NCBI RefSeq assembly: GCF_900626135.1
Contig: NZ_LR130785.1
Location: forward strand, 312,023 to 376,022
Length of the DNA: 64,000 nucleotides
From: Senegalia massiliensis
GTDB lineage: Bacteria > Bacillota > Clostridia > Tissierellales > SIT17
Reading direction: 5' to 3'
The translations under genes were made by a program, and so were the position numbers. This document shows, one piece after another, positions 1 through 6,197 of this stretch. The notes under the pieces were generated by a model that made no database searches, was not told the origin of the DNA, and saw nothing but the letters and a program-made list of their open reading frames with translations. How positions within the stretch are numbered: position 1 is the first letter of the stretch; each line of letters starts with the position of its first letter.

Positions 1-1
1 A

Positions 2-787
2 GTTGAGGGAGTAGAGGAAAAGCAGGAAGAAGTAGTAGAGGTTGAGGAAGCAGAAGAAGAGCAAGAAGAAGAAATAGAATTTGAAGAGGTAGAAGAAGGA
101 CAAGAAAAAGAAATAGAAGTTAAAGAAGTAGAAAAAAAGGAAGTGGATATAGAATTTGATTATGATGATGGTATTCACGATGAAGATTATCCAAATGCAG
201 ATTCAAACTTAGAGGAATATATACTAAATAAATCAGAGAGGGATTTAGAAGAATATTATAGATATAAGGAATATAAATCAAAAGAAGTAAATAATCAAAA
301 GCAATATAATAATAAGGCTACTACTAATAGAAATAAATATCAAGCTTATTCGTTAAACATATTAAACTACTTTAATCAAGTAGATCCATTTAAGATTAAT
401 TTAGAAGAATATAGCTTTTGGGAAATTACTGAAGATAGTGTAAATATAAGAAGAGGATTTTTACCATATTATAATTATGTTGTAAATATGCAATATCCTT
501 ATACCTTAATGAATAAAATGAATAGTCCATCAAAGCAAATTAGAAAATATAAACATTATTTATTTGGAATAGTTTCTAATGATGAAAGCACAGTTAAGCA
601 TTTTGTATATGGAATACCAGGATTATTTACAAGGAGAGAACAACCTTTTAGAGGTATGTCTGGTTTTACTACATGGCTTGAATCTAAAGATTCAGGTGAT
701 GAAAGGTTAGGATATTGGCTAATTCATATTGATTCAAAAACTGGCAGAATAATAACACCTCTTAGACCAACAAGTCCTCTATCTTAA
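2..787 (+). CDS. Conserved clostridial protein with acidic N-terminal region, 3' end (5' truncated)
   Basis: The reading frame is open from the first bases of the window, so the true start lies upstream; the GTG at 143 is only an internal codon. The visible N-terminal 45 or so residues are almost pure Glu/Val/Gln/Lys in short imperfect repeats, giving a highly acidic, probably disordered linker. The C-terminal 130 residues form a compact domain rich in aromatic residues (FWEI, RGFLPYY, YPYTLMNKM, HYLFGI, YGIPG, GYWLIHID, GRIITPL). I recall a similar C-terminal domain of unknown function in clostridial spore formers, but I cannot name it. No signal peptide can be judged because the start is missing. 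Confidence 0.75.
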   Translation, partial: VEGVEEKQEEVVEVEEAEEEQEEEIEFEEVEEGQEKEIEVKEVEKKEVDIEFDYDDGIHDEDYPNADSNLEEYILNKSERDLEEYYRYKEYKSKEVNNQKQYNNKATTNRNKYQAYSLNILNYFNQVDPFKINLEEYSFWEITEDSVNIRRGFLPYYNYVVNMQYPYTLMNKMNSPSKQIRKYKHYLFGIVSNDESTVKHFVYGIPGLFTRREQPFRGMSGFTTWLESKDSGDERLGYWLIHIDSKTGRIITPLRPTSPLS

Positions 788-892
788 AATATTAAAAATA
801 AATAATGATTATTAGTAGTGAATATAGGGTATTATAGAAATAGTCAATAGTTTTAAAAAAACTATAGAATATTTCTATAAGGAGGAATTTAA

Positions 893-1117
893 ATGGCAAA
901 TGTAACAATTTACACAAGTAATACTTGACCTCATTGTGCTACTGCCAAGCAATACCTTTCGGAGAAAGGTGTAGAATATGAGGAAAAAAACGTACAAACT
1001 GATCCATCAGCAAGAAAGGAACTAATCCAAAAAGGATATATGGGAGTTCCAGTAATAATAGTAGATGGAGAAGAAATGGTAGGCTTCGATAAGAATAGAT
1101 TAGAAGAATTACTATAA
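893..1117 (+). CDS. Selenocysteine-containing glutaredoxin/NrdH-like protein
   Basis: A 74-residue thioredoxin-fold redox protein if the TGA at 926-928 (codon 12) is read as selenocysteine. The active site is then T-U-P-H-C, where the adjacent paralog has T-C-P-H-C. The frame stays open to TAA at 1115, with the cis-proline motif GVPVI and a glutaredoxin-like C-terminus ([12 protein letters not shown]). The ATG at 893 follows AGGAGG (881-885 region) at good spacing. A perfect 7-bp hairpin at 954-970 has GG in its loop about 32 nt after the UGA, as expected of a bacterial SECIS. Inferred role: thiol-disulfide or selenol exchange with small cytosolic partners. Standard gene callers will miss it or call only a fragment. 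Confidence 0.88.
954..970 (+). promoter_or_regulatory. Candidate bSECIS hairpin of the selenoglutaredoxin
   Basis: ACCTTTC and GAAAGGT pair perfectly around a GGA loop. The loop GG lies about 32 nt after the in-frame UGA (926-928), inside the range usual for bacterial SECIS elements. The Cys paralog has no such hairpin at the same place. A weaker alternative hairpin (933-953) lies closer to the UGA. Confidence 0.55.
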
Positions 1118-1127
1118 GAACATAGAT

Positions 1128-1164
1128 AAAACCTATAGGTAATAATATACCTATAGGTTTTTTT
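1128..1164 (+). terminator. Intrinsic terminator after selenoglutaredoxin
   Basis: A perfect 14-bp stem (1128-1141 with 1148-1161) with a 6-nt loop, ending in a run of T to 1164. Confidence 0.85.
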
Positions 1165-1208
1165 GATATTTAAAATAATTTTATGTGGTATCATAATAAA
1201 TATAGGAT

Positions 1209-1237
1209 TTGACAATTATACCCCTATGGGGTATAAT
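1209..1237 (+). promoter_or_regulatory. Consensus sigma-A promoter with CsoR-like operator in the spacer
   Basis: TTGACA (1209-1214), a 17-bp spacer and TATAAT (1232-1237) match the sigma-A consensus exactly. The palindrome TATACCCCTATGGGGTATA (1217-1235; 8-bp arms, 3-bp centre) fills the spacer and overlaps the -10 element, so a bound repressor would exclude RNA polymerase. Similar C-tract/G-tract sites occur at 1849, 3903 and 6158, and a CsoR-family gene lies at 8894. Confidence 0.8.
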
Positions 1238-1268
1238 GTTGTTAATGAAATTTAAGGAGGTAATTTAT

Positions 1269-1493
1269 ATGAAAAATGTAACAGTATATACAAGTAGTAC
1301 TTGTCCACATTGTACTTCTGCTAAAGAATATTTAAATGAAAAAGGTGTAGATTTTACAGAGAAAAACGTAACTACTGATTCTACAGCAAGAAAGGAACTG
1401 ATCCAAAAAGGATATATGGGAGTTCCAGTAATAATAGTAGATGGAGAAGAAATGGTAGGCTTCGATAAAAATAGATTAGAAGAATTACTATAA
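1269..1493 (+). CDS. Glutaredoxin/NrdH-like protein, Cys form
   Basis: A 74-residue thioredoxin-fold protein with active site C12-P-H-C15, cis-Pro motif GVPVI and the C-terminus of the NrdH/glutaredoxin-like family. The ATG at 1269 is chosen because AAGGAGG ends 8 nt upstream; the earlier in-frame start at 1209 lies in the promoter. It is the Cys paralog of the selenoprotein just upstream. The last 110 nt of the two genes differ at only 2 positions while the first 117 nt differ at about 32, which points to recent gene conversion of the 3' half. It has its own consensus promoter with a CsoR-like operator. Confidence 0.9.
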   Translation: MKNVTVYTSSTCPHCTSAKEYLNEKGVDFTEKNVTTDSTARKELIQKGYMGVPVIIVDGEEMVGFDKNRLEELL

Positions 1494-1510
1494 AATATAG
1501 AAATATAAAA

Positions 1511-1535
1511 TAGCCCAGAATTTTATTCTGGGCTA
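1511..1535. terminator. Bidirectional terminator between convergent genes
   Basis: TAGCCCAGAA (1511-1520) pairs perfectly with TTCTGGGCTA (1526-1535) around a 5-nt loop, between the glutaredoxin gene and the convergent DUF1858 gene. Confidence 0.85.
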
Positions 1536-1544
1536 AAAGTTTAT

Positions 1545-1730
1545 TTACTCATTTAACGCTTCTAATAATTCATTTAAATCAAGTCCATGTACCATTGCAG
1601 CTTGTTCTAATGATTCCATTTGAGAAGCAGGGCAACCTACACATCCCATACCAAAGCGCATTAGTATTTCTGGAGCATCTGGTCTCTCTCTTAATATTTC
1701 ACCTATAAGCATATCCTTAGTAATAGCCAT
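1545..1730 (-). CDS. DUF1858 hybrid-cluster-associated redox-disulfide protein
   Basis: A 61-residue cytosolic protein of the DUF1858 type: a small helical domain with the redox motif C30-V-G-C33 in the context [13 protein letters not shown]. Family members accompany hybrid-cluster protein or nitrogen/redox stress genes; the function is not well established. The start ATG has AAGGAGG upstream. It is transcribed alone from a promoter at 1774-1802, convergent with the glutaredoxin gene. Its place between two CxxC/UxxC redox loci supports a thiol-stress role (inference). Confidence 0.85.
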   Translation of the reverse strand: MAITKDMLIGEILRERPDAPEILMRFGMGCVGCPASQMESLEQAAMVHGLDLNELLEALNE

Positions 1731-1773
1731 TTCTATTCCTCCTTACCTAATAAGACTAGAATTCTTCACTAAT

Positions 1774-1802
1774 ATTATACCCTATTTTTTACTATTAACC
1801 AA
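1774..1802 (-). promoter_or_regulatory. Sigma-A promoter of the DUF1858 gene, with operator half-site
   Basis: On the minus strand, TTGGTT (1797-1802), a 17-bp spacer and TATAAT (1774-1779). The -10 overlaps AGGGTAT, one half of the palindromes found at the neighbouring CsoR-like operators. The second half is absent, so regulation here is uncertain. Confidence 0.6.
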
Positions 1803-1838
1803 GAGTTAATTCCAACTTTTTTACTTGGTATTTTTATC

Positions 1839-1868
1839 TTGATTTGAAATACCCCTATATGGTATAGT
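1839..1868 (+). promoter_or_regulatory. Promoter and CsoR-like operator of the ccdA-tlpA operon
   Basis: TTGATT (1839-1844), an 18-bp spacer and TATAGT (1863-1868). ATACCCCTATATGGTAT (1849-1865) is an imperfect version of the operator at 1217 and overlaps the -10 in the same way. Confidence 0.65.
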
Positions 1869-1893
1869 GTAAATATATAAGGAAGGTGAAGAT

Positions 1894-2589
1894 ATGTTTG
1901 AAGATGTTACGTTTTCTGTAGCTTTTATCGCTGGGGCACTTTCATTTTTTTCTCCATGTATTTTACCTCTTATACCTGCATATATAATGTATATGACAGG
2001 AACTAGTATAGAGGAAGAAGTATCTAGAAAAAAATGGCTAGCATTATCACGCACATTAGGTTTTGTATTAGGATTTACTATTATATTTATGATAATGGGA
2101 GTTTCAGCAAGCTATATAGGAAGATTATTTATAGAAAATAAAGCTATATTTACAAAGATAAGTGGAGTTTTAATAATGTTTTTTGGGCTTAATTTAATGG
2201 GTATAATTGACTTAAAGTTTATGAATACTCAAAGAAAAGCAAAAAGTCCCAAGAAAGTAACTACTTTTTTTGGATCTACAGTAATGGGTATGGCATTTGC
2301 TGCAGGATGGACTCCTTGCTATGGGCCTATACTTGCATCAATTTTGGTAAAAGCAGGACTATCTAATGACATATCAAGTTCTGTATATTTACTTTTAGTT
2401 TATTCTATTGGAATGGCCGTACCATTTATATTAACAGCATTATTTATAAACTATTCTACTAAATTCTTGAATAAAATACAAAAGTGGTCTGGATATATAT
2501 ATAAAATAGCAGGAATTATAATGGTTATATTTGGGTTGTTAGTATTTTTTGACAAAATGATTATAATTGGAAATTGGCTAAATCAATAG
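1894..2589 (+). CDS. ccdA: CcdA-type cytochrome c biogenesis / thiol-disulfide transporter
   Basis: A 231-residue polytopic membrane protein of the CcdA/DsbD-beta family, which passes electrons from cytosolic thioredoxin across the membrane to exported thiol proteins. The two hallmark Cys-Pro segments are visible: FFSPCILPLIPAY (C22) and GWTPCYGPIL (C142), each opening a three-helix repeat; about six membrane segments. The ATG at 1894 follows AAGGAAGGTG. The gene heads an operon with a TlpA-like thioredoxin and an Lgt-like protein, so it probably reduces TlpA rather than serving cytochrome c. Its promoter carries a CsoR-like operator. Confidence 0.9.
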   Translation: MFEDVTFSVAFIAGALSFFSPCILPLIPAYIMYMTGTSIEEEVSRKKWLALSRTLGFVLGFTIIFMIMGVSASYIGRLFIENKAIFTKISGVLIMFFGLNLMGIIDLKFMNTQRKAKSPKKVTTFFGSTVMGMAFAAGWTPCYGPILASILVKAGLSNDISSSVYLLLVYSIGMAVPFILTALFINYSTKFLNKIQKWSGYIYKIAGIIMVIFGLLVFFDKMIIIGNWLNQ

Positions 2590-2615
2590 TCACTTTTTAT
2601 TGAAAGGAGAATATT

Positions 2616-3248
2616 ATGAATAAAAAAAGTATTATTGCTATATCAGTTCTTGCAGTAATGTTAATTGTAGGTATATTTTATGCTATACAAGATCAGCAGC
2701 AAGTAGCAGAAAAACCTATTATAGAAGAAAATGATGAAAATAGCGAACAATTACCGGATGAAGCTATTGATGAACAAGAAGAAAACAATGAGGAAGAAGA
2801 TATAGAGGATGTAGTACTTGAAAGAGGAAAACCAGCTCCAGATTTTACTCTACAAACATTAAGTGGTGAAAAAGCTTCTTTATCTGATTATAAAGGAAAG
2901 ATTGTATTAATAAACTTCTGGGCTACTTGGTGCACTTATTGTGATGAAGAGATGCCAGATTTAGAAAAACTATATAATGAAAATAAAGATGATGATTTTG
3001 TAGTACTTGCAGTTGATGTAGGTGAAGAAGAAAGTTTAGTTAGAGATTATATAGAAGAAGGTGGATATACTTTTCCAGTACTATTAGATAGTGATATGAA
3101 GGTTTCCAGAAATAATTATTATGTAAGTGCATTTCCAACTTCATATTTTATTGATAAAGAGGGAAACTTAATAGGAGCAGTTCCAGGTATGATGACCTAT
3201 CCTCAAATGACTCAAATATTAGAACAAATAAGAAATGGAGAACTTTAA
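2616..3248 (+). CDS. TlpA/ResA-like membrane-anchored thioredoxin
   Basis: A 210-residue protein with an N-terminal signal-anchor helix (about residues 5-24), a strongly acidic linker (about 35-68), then a TlpA/AhpC-type thioredoxin domain. The active site is W-C106-T-Y-C109 in NFWATWCTYCDEEMPD; the cis-Pro is in AFPTSYF. The domain should lie outside the membrane. It follows ccdA by 26 nt and abuts the next gene with no gap, so CcdA is its likely electron donor. Substrates are unknown; with a copper exporter and redox selenoproteins nearby, repair of extracytoplasmic thiols under metal or oxidative stress is an inference. Confidence 0.88.
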   Translation: MNKKSIIAISVLAVMLIVGIFYAIQDQQQVAEKPIIEENDENSEQLPDEAIDEQEENNEEEDIEDVVLERGKPAPDFTLQTLSGEKASLSDYKGKIVLINFWATWCTYCDEEMPDLEKLYNENKDDDFVVLAVDVGEEESLVRDYIEEGGYTFPVLLDSDMKVSRNNYYVSAFPTSYFIDKEGNLIGAVPGMMTYPQMTQILEQIRNGEL

Positions 3249-3818
3249 ATGAAACCTATATTTTTAAGCATAGGACCTGTAAATATAACTTGGTTTCTAC
3301 TTTTTGCAGTAGTATTAACTATTATAGGATATATAATTTTAAAGGTCATATCTAAAAATAATAAATACAGAAAAGTAATGGAAGATTACTATCTATTAGA
3401 ACTTATATTAGGATTTGTTGGTGCAAGAATTGTTTATGTAATTTTTCACTTGGATGTATATGCAGGAAGATTAATAGATGCTATTAGACCTAATCATTAT
3501 AATTTAAATTTATTAGGTGGTGTTTTAATAGCTGTAATAGTATTATTTGTATTAACAAAAAGAAAAGGAGAACCTTTTTTAGTAATCCTTAATTATTTAT
3601 TAGTTCCCTTTTATTTCTCTATTGCAATAGGTATATGGGCATTTGAATTTGAAGGTATACTTTCTAATTCAAATTCAATAGAAACTCTTATTTATTCAAT
3701 TATGTTTTTTGTAATTTTAGTATCCCATTTACTTTTATTTGAAAAGTATAAAAAAGTAGGTTTAATAACTTTATCCTTATCTATGATATTTTATTATGGT
3801 CTGGAAATACTACTTTAA
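3249..3818 (+). CDS. Lgt-like (prolipoprotein diacylglyceryl transferase-related) membrane protein
   Basis: A 189-residue polytopic protein with about six membrane helices. The N-terminus (FLSIGPVNITWFLLF) and GFVGARIVYVIFH followed by LLGGVLIAV recall Lgt, whose core reads LGP...WYGL...GARLGYVLF...GGLLG. It is shorter than true Lgt and lacks an obvious copy of the catalytic HGG and the GRxxNF region, so it is probably a diverged member rather than the housekeeping enzyme. It starts immediately after the stop of the TlpA gene. Lgt-like genes beside ccdA and tlpA suggest a role in exported redox proteins (inference). Confidence 0.6.
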   Translation: MKPIFLSIGPVNITWFLLFAVVLTIIGYIILKVISKNNKYRKVMEDYYLLELILGFVGARIVYVIFHLDVYAGRLIDAIRPNHYNLNLLGGVLIAVIVLFVLTKRKGEPFLVILNYLLVPFYFSIAIGIWAFEFEGILSNSNSIETLIYSIMFFVILVSHLLLFEKYKKVGLITLSLSMIFYYGLEILL

Positions 3819-3860
3819 TAGTTATATGATTATAAATAGGGTAAAAATATAATATAAGTC

Positions 3861-3919
3861 TTGACAAGATATATATTGTAATATTACAATATATATAAAC
3901 AGATACCCTTATAGGGTAT
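3861..3919 (+). promoter_or_regulatory. HesB-selenoprotein promoter with two palindromic operators
   Basis: TTGACA (3861-3866), an 18-bp spacer and TACAAT (3885-3890). A perfect 28-bp palindrome (3869-3896, core TTGTAATATTACAA) covers the spacer and -10. A second palindrome, ATACCCTTATAGGGTAT (3903-3919), lies just after the expected transcription start and belongs to the CsoR-like set. The regulator of the first palindrome is not recognised. Confidence 0.65.
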
Positions 3920-3936
3920 AGAGAGGAGAGATTAAT

Positions 3937-4236
3937 GTGAAATTAAATGTAACAACAACAGCAATTAGTGAAATTAAAAAGATCATGGAAAAAAAAGACG
4001 CATTAGACAAGAAAATAAGAGTATATATAGCAGGCTTTGGTTGAGGCGGTCCATCTTATGGTATTGCTCTGGATGAGCAAAACAAAGAAGATATAACTGA
4101 AGATATAGATGGAATAACTTTCTTGGTAGATAAGAATTTATCTGATCAAGTAGACTCATTCAATGTAGATTATACTCAAAATTGGACTGGTAAAGGATTT
4201 AGAGTAACTACAGGAAATGGTGCATCATCTTGTTAA
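3937..4236 (+). CDS. HesB-like selenoprotein
   Basis: A 99-residue HesB/IscA-like protein when the TGA at 4042-4044 (codon 36) is read as selenocysteine: the motif is AGFGUGGPSYGIALDE, matching the known HesB-like selenoprotein family, where Sec sits at the first cluster-ligand position. The C-terminus ends GASSC, with the last Cys taking the place of the usual CxC. Start: the ATG at 3935 runs straight into TGA, so the GTG at 3937 after GAGGAG is the start. A hairpin at 4064-4080 with GG in its loop fits a bSECIS. Likely role: binding of an Fe-S cluster, metal or selenide in the cytosol; the exact function of this subfamily is unknown. Confidence 0.88.
4064..4080 (+). promoter_or_regulatory. 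Candidate bSECIS hairpin of the HesB-like selenoprotein
   Basis: TTGCTC (4064-4069) pairs perfectly with GAGCAA (4075-4080) around a TGGAT loop. The GG lies about 27 nt after the UGA, as expected for SelB recognition. Confidence 0.6.
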
Positions 4237-4266
4237 TAAAACTCCTGCAATATTGCAGGAGTTTTA
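4237..4266 (+). terminator. Terminator after HesB-like selenoprotein
   Basis: A perfect 30-bp palindrome (arms TAAAACTCCTGCAAT / ATTGCAGGAGTTTTA) starts directly after the stop codon. Confidence 0.85.
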
Positions 4267-4337
4267 TTAATTATTTGTATAGATATAAAAATAAGTATAT
4301 AATATATTTGAGTTTTACTTTATAAGGAGTGTGGAGT

Positions 4338-4919
4338 ATGAATACTGATGAGAAAAAAGAATTAAGAAAGATAGTTTTAAAAGAAAGAAAAAAATTAAAT
4401 AAAGATGAAGTAAATTCTTTAAGTGAAAAAATCATATCCTATCTTATAAAGATGAAGGAATTTAAACAAAGTGAAACTATAATGGTATATTTAAGTTTCA
4501 AAGAAGAAGTTGATACATTTAATCTAATATATAAGATGCAAGAGCTTGGGAAAAAGGTAGTTATAACATATACTGATAAAAAAGAAAATATATTAATACC
4601 CTGTAAATTAATAGATCTTGAAGATTCACTTGAAAAAAATCCTTTTGGATATTTAGAACCTAAAGAGGAGAGTATAGAGAAAGTGAGTCCTAGTGAAATA
4701 GATCTAATAATAACTCCTGGTCTTGCCTTTGATAAAAAAGGAAATAGAGTAGGGTATGGCGGAGGATATTATGATAAATTATTAAAGTCTGCACCACAAG
4801 CTACTAAAGTAGCTGTTAGTTATGATTTTCAAATATTTTCAGAAGTTCCCAATGAGAAATTTGACATACCAGTTGATTATATAGTAACACCTACAAGAAT
4901 TATAGTTTGTGAAAGGTGA
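4338..4919 (+). CDS. 5-formyltetrahydrofolate cyclo-ligase
   Basis: A 193-residue enzyme that converts 5-formyl-THF and ATP to 5,10-methenyl-THF in cytosolic one-carbon metabolism. Family landmarks: N-terminal basic helix KKELRKIVLKERKKL, the substrate region YLSFKEEVDT, the conserved ITPGLAFDKKGNRVGYGGGYYDK, and C-terminal IPVDYIVTPTRII. Length is normal. The ATG at 4338 follows AAGGAG with 8-nt spacing; the upstream GTG at 4329 overlaps that site and is rejected. It follows the HesB gene after a terminator, so it is probably transcribed separately. Confidence 0.92.
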   Translation: MNTDEKKELRKIVLKERKKLNKDEVNSLSEKIISYLIKMKEFKQSETIMVYLSFKEEVDTFNLIYKMQELGKKVVITYTDKKENILIPCKLIDLEDSLEKNPFGYLEPKEESIEKVSPSEIDLIITPGLAFDKKGNRVGYGGGYYDKLLKSAPQATKVAVSYDFQIFSEVPNEKFDIPVDYIVTPTRIIVCER

Positions 4920-4985
4920 TATATATCATAGTTAAATAAAATCAATTATTATATACTTAAGTAAAAATATTAAGGAGATGAAAAA

Positions 4986-6038
4986 GTGACTCTAAAAGAT
5001 AAAATATATAAAGCACTTGAAAATGTAGATGATCCTGAAATAAAGAAGAATTTAGTTGAATTAGATATGATAGGTGATGTAAATATAGATGGTAAAAATG
5101 TAATTGTGAACGTTACATTAACTACAAAAGGTTGTCCTCTAAAAAATACTATATCAGGAGATATAGAAAAAGAATTACTAAAAATAGATGAGATTGAAAA
5201 AGTAGAAGTAGTATTTGGTGAAATGACAAATGAGCAAAAACAGAATTTAGCTAAAAAGCTTAGAGGTGAGCAAGATACAAAAGAACCTTTTAAAAATACT
5301 AGAGTAATTGCTATAGGTAGTGGAAAAGGTGGAGTAGGAAAATCTACTGTAACTTCAAATTTAGCTGTAGAGTTAAGTGAGATGGGTTATAGCGTAGGTT
5401 TAATTGATGCAGATATATTAGGACATAGTATACCACAAATATTAGGTATAAAGGGTCAGAAACCTATGGCTATGAGTGATGGAACAATTATACCTATTAA
5501 TGCAAATGGTGTAAAAGTTATTTCAATGGGTAATTTAATAGAAAAAGATGAAGCCCTGATATGGAGGGGTCCAGTTCTTGGTGGAATTCTTACCCAGTTT
5601 TTCAATGATGTTTATTGGGGAGAATTAGATTATATGTTAATAGATTTACCTCCAGGAACAGGTGATGTGCCATTAAGTCTTATGCAACAATTACCAAAAG
5701 CAGAAATACTTATAGTTACAACACCACAAATTACGGCAGCAGATGTAGCAAAAAGATTAGGATTTATGGCATCTAAAACAAATAGTAAAGTAATAGGAAT
5801 TATAGAAAATATGAGTTATTTCATATGTGATAATTGTGATGAAAAACATTATATATTTGGTAAACGTGAAGGAGAAAAATTAAGTAAAGAATTAAATACA
5901 CCATTACTTGGTGAAATCCCTCTATCAACACTTGTAAGAGAAGATAGTGACAAAGGTGTTCCTTCAGTATTAGATGAAAGACTTAATATGAAAGATAAGT
6001 ATAATTTAATAGCAACAAAACTTTTAGAAACAGAATAA
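4986..6038 (+). CDS. Mrp/ApbC-type Fe-S cluster carrier ATPase
   Basis: A 350-residue P-loop NTPase of the Mrp/NBP35 family, which carries and delivers Fe-S clusters in the cytosol. Domains: an N-terminal MIP18/DUF59 domain (1-80, with the conserved TTKGCPL), then the ATPase with deviant Walker A GSGKGGVGKST (111-121), the switch LIDLPPGTGDVPL (219-230), and the cluster-binding C281-D-N-C284. The start is GTG 4986 after AAGGAG; the nearby ATG at 4979 meets a stop. Its neighbourhood with HesB-like and redox genes fits Fe-S assembly or repair. Confidence 0.92.
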   Translation: MTLKDKIYKALENVDDPEIKKNLVELDMIGDVNIDGKNVIVNVTLTTKGCPLKNTISGDIEKELLKIDEIEKVEVVFGEMTNEQKQNLAKKLRGEQDTKEPFKNTRVIAIGSGKGGVGKSTVTSNLAVELSEMGYSVGLIDADILGHSIPQILGIKGQKPMAMSDGTIIPINANGVKVISMGNLIEKDEALIWRGPVLGGILTQFFNDVYWGELDYMLIDLPPGTGDVPLSLMQQLPKAEILIVTTPQITAADVAKRLGFMASKTNSKVIGIIENMSYFICDNCDEKHYIFGKREGEKLSKELNTPLLGEIPLSTLVREDSDKGVPSVLDERLNMKDKYNLIATKLLETE

Positions 6039-6051
6039 AATTTAAATTTTT

Positions 6052-6081
6052 AAATATGACCTTTTTATTAAGGTCATATTT
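6052..6081 (+). terminator. Terminator after mrp
   Basis: AAATATGACCTT (6052-6063) pairs with AAGGTCATATTT (6070-6081) around a 6-nt loop; further T-rich sequence follows. Confidence 0.8.
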
Positions 6082-6115
6082 TTTATTTTTTTAGGGTAAT
6101 AATTATAATAAATAT

Positions 6116-6176
6116 TTGCATTCTAAAAATATATATGTTATTATTAATTTATAACACACCCCACATAGGGTGGGGT
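6116..6176 (+). promoter_or_regulatory. copA promoter and CsoR-type operator
   Basis: A promoter candidate TTGCAT (6116-6121), N17, TATTAT (6139-6144) precedes a C-tract/G-tract palindrome ACCCCAC-N5-GTGGGGT (6158-6176), just downstream of the expected start site and 9 nt before the Shine-Dalgarno site. Copper-exporter operons are classic CsoR targets. Confidence 0.6.
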
Positions 6177-6197
6177 CATAAGAAAGGAGTTGTAACA

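Noticed and set aside
931..1215. A minus-strand open frame over the selenoglutaredoxin
   Set aside because: It overlaps the real gene on the opposite strand, spans a terminator, and has no Shine-Dalgarno site or family motif.
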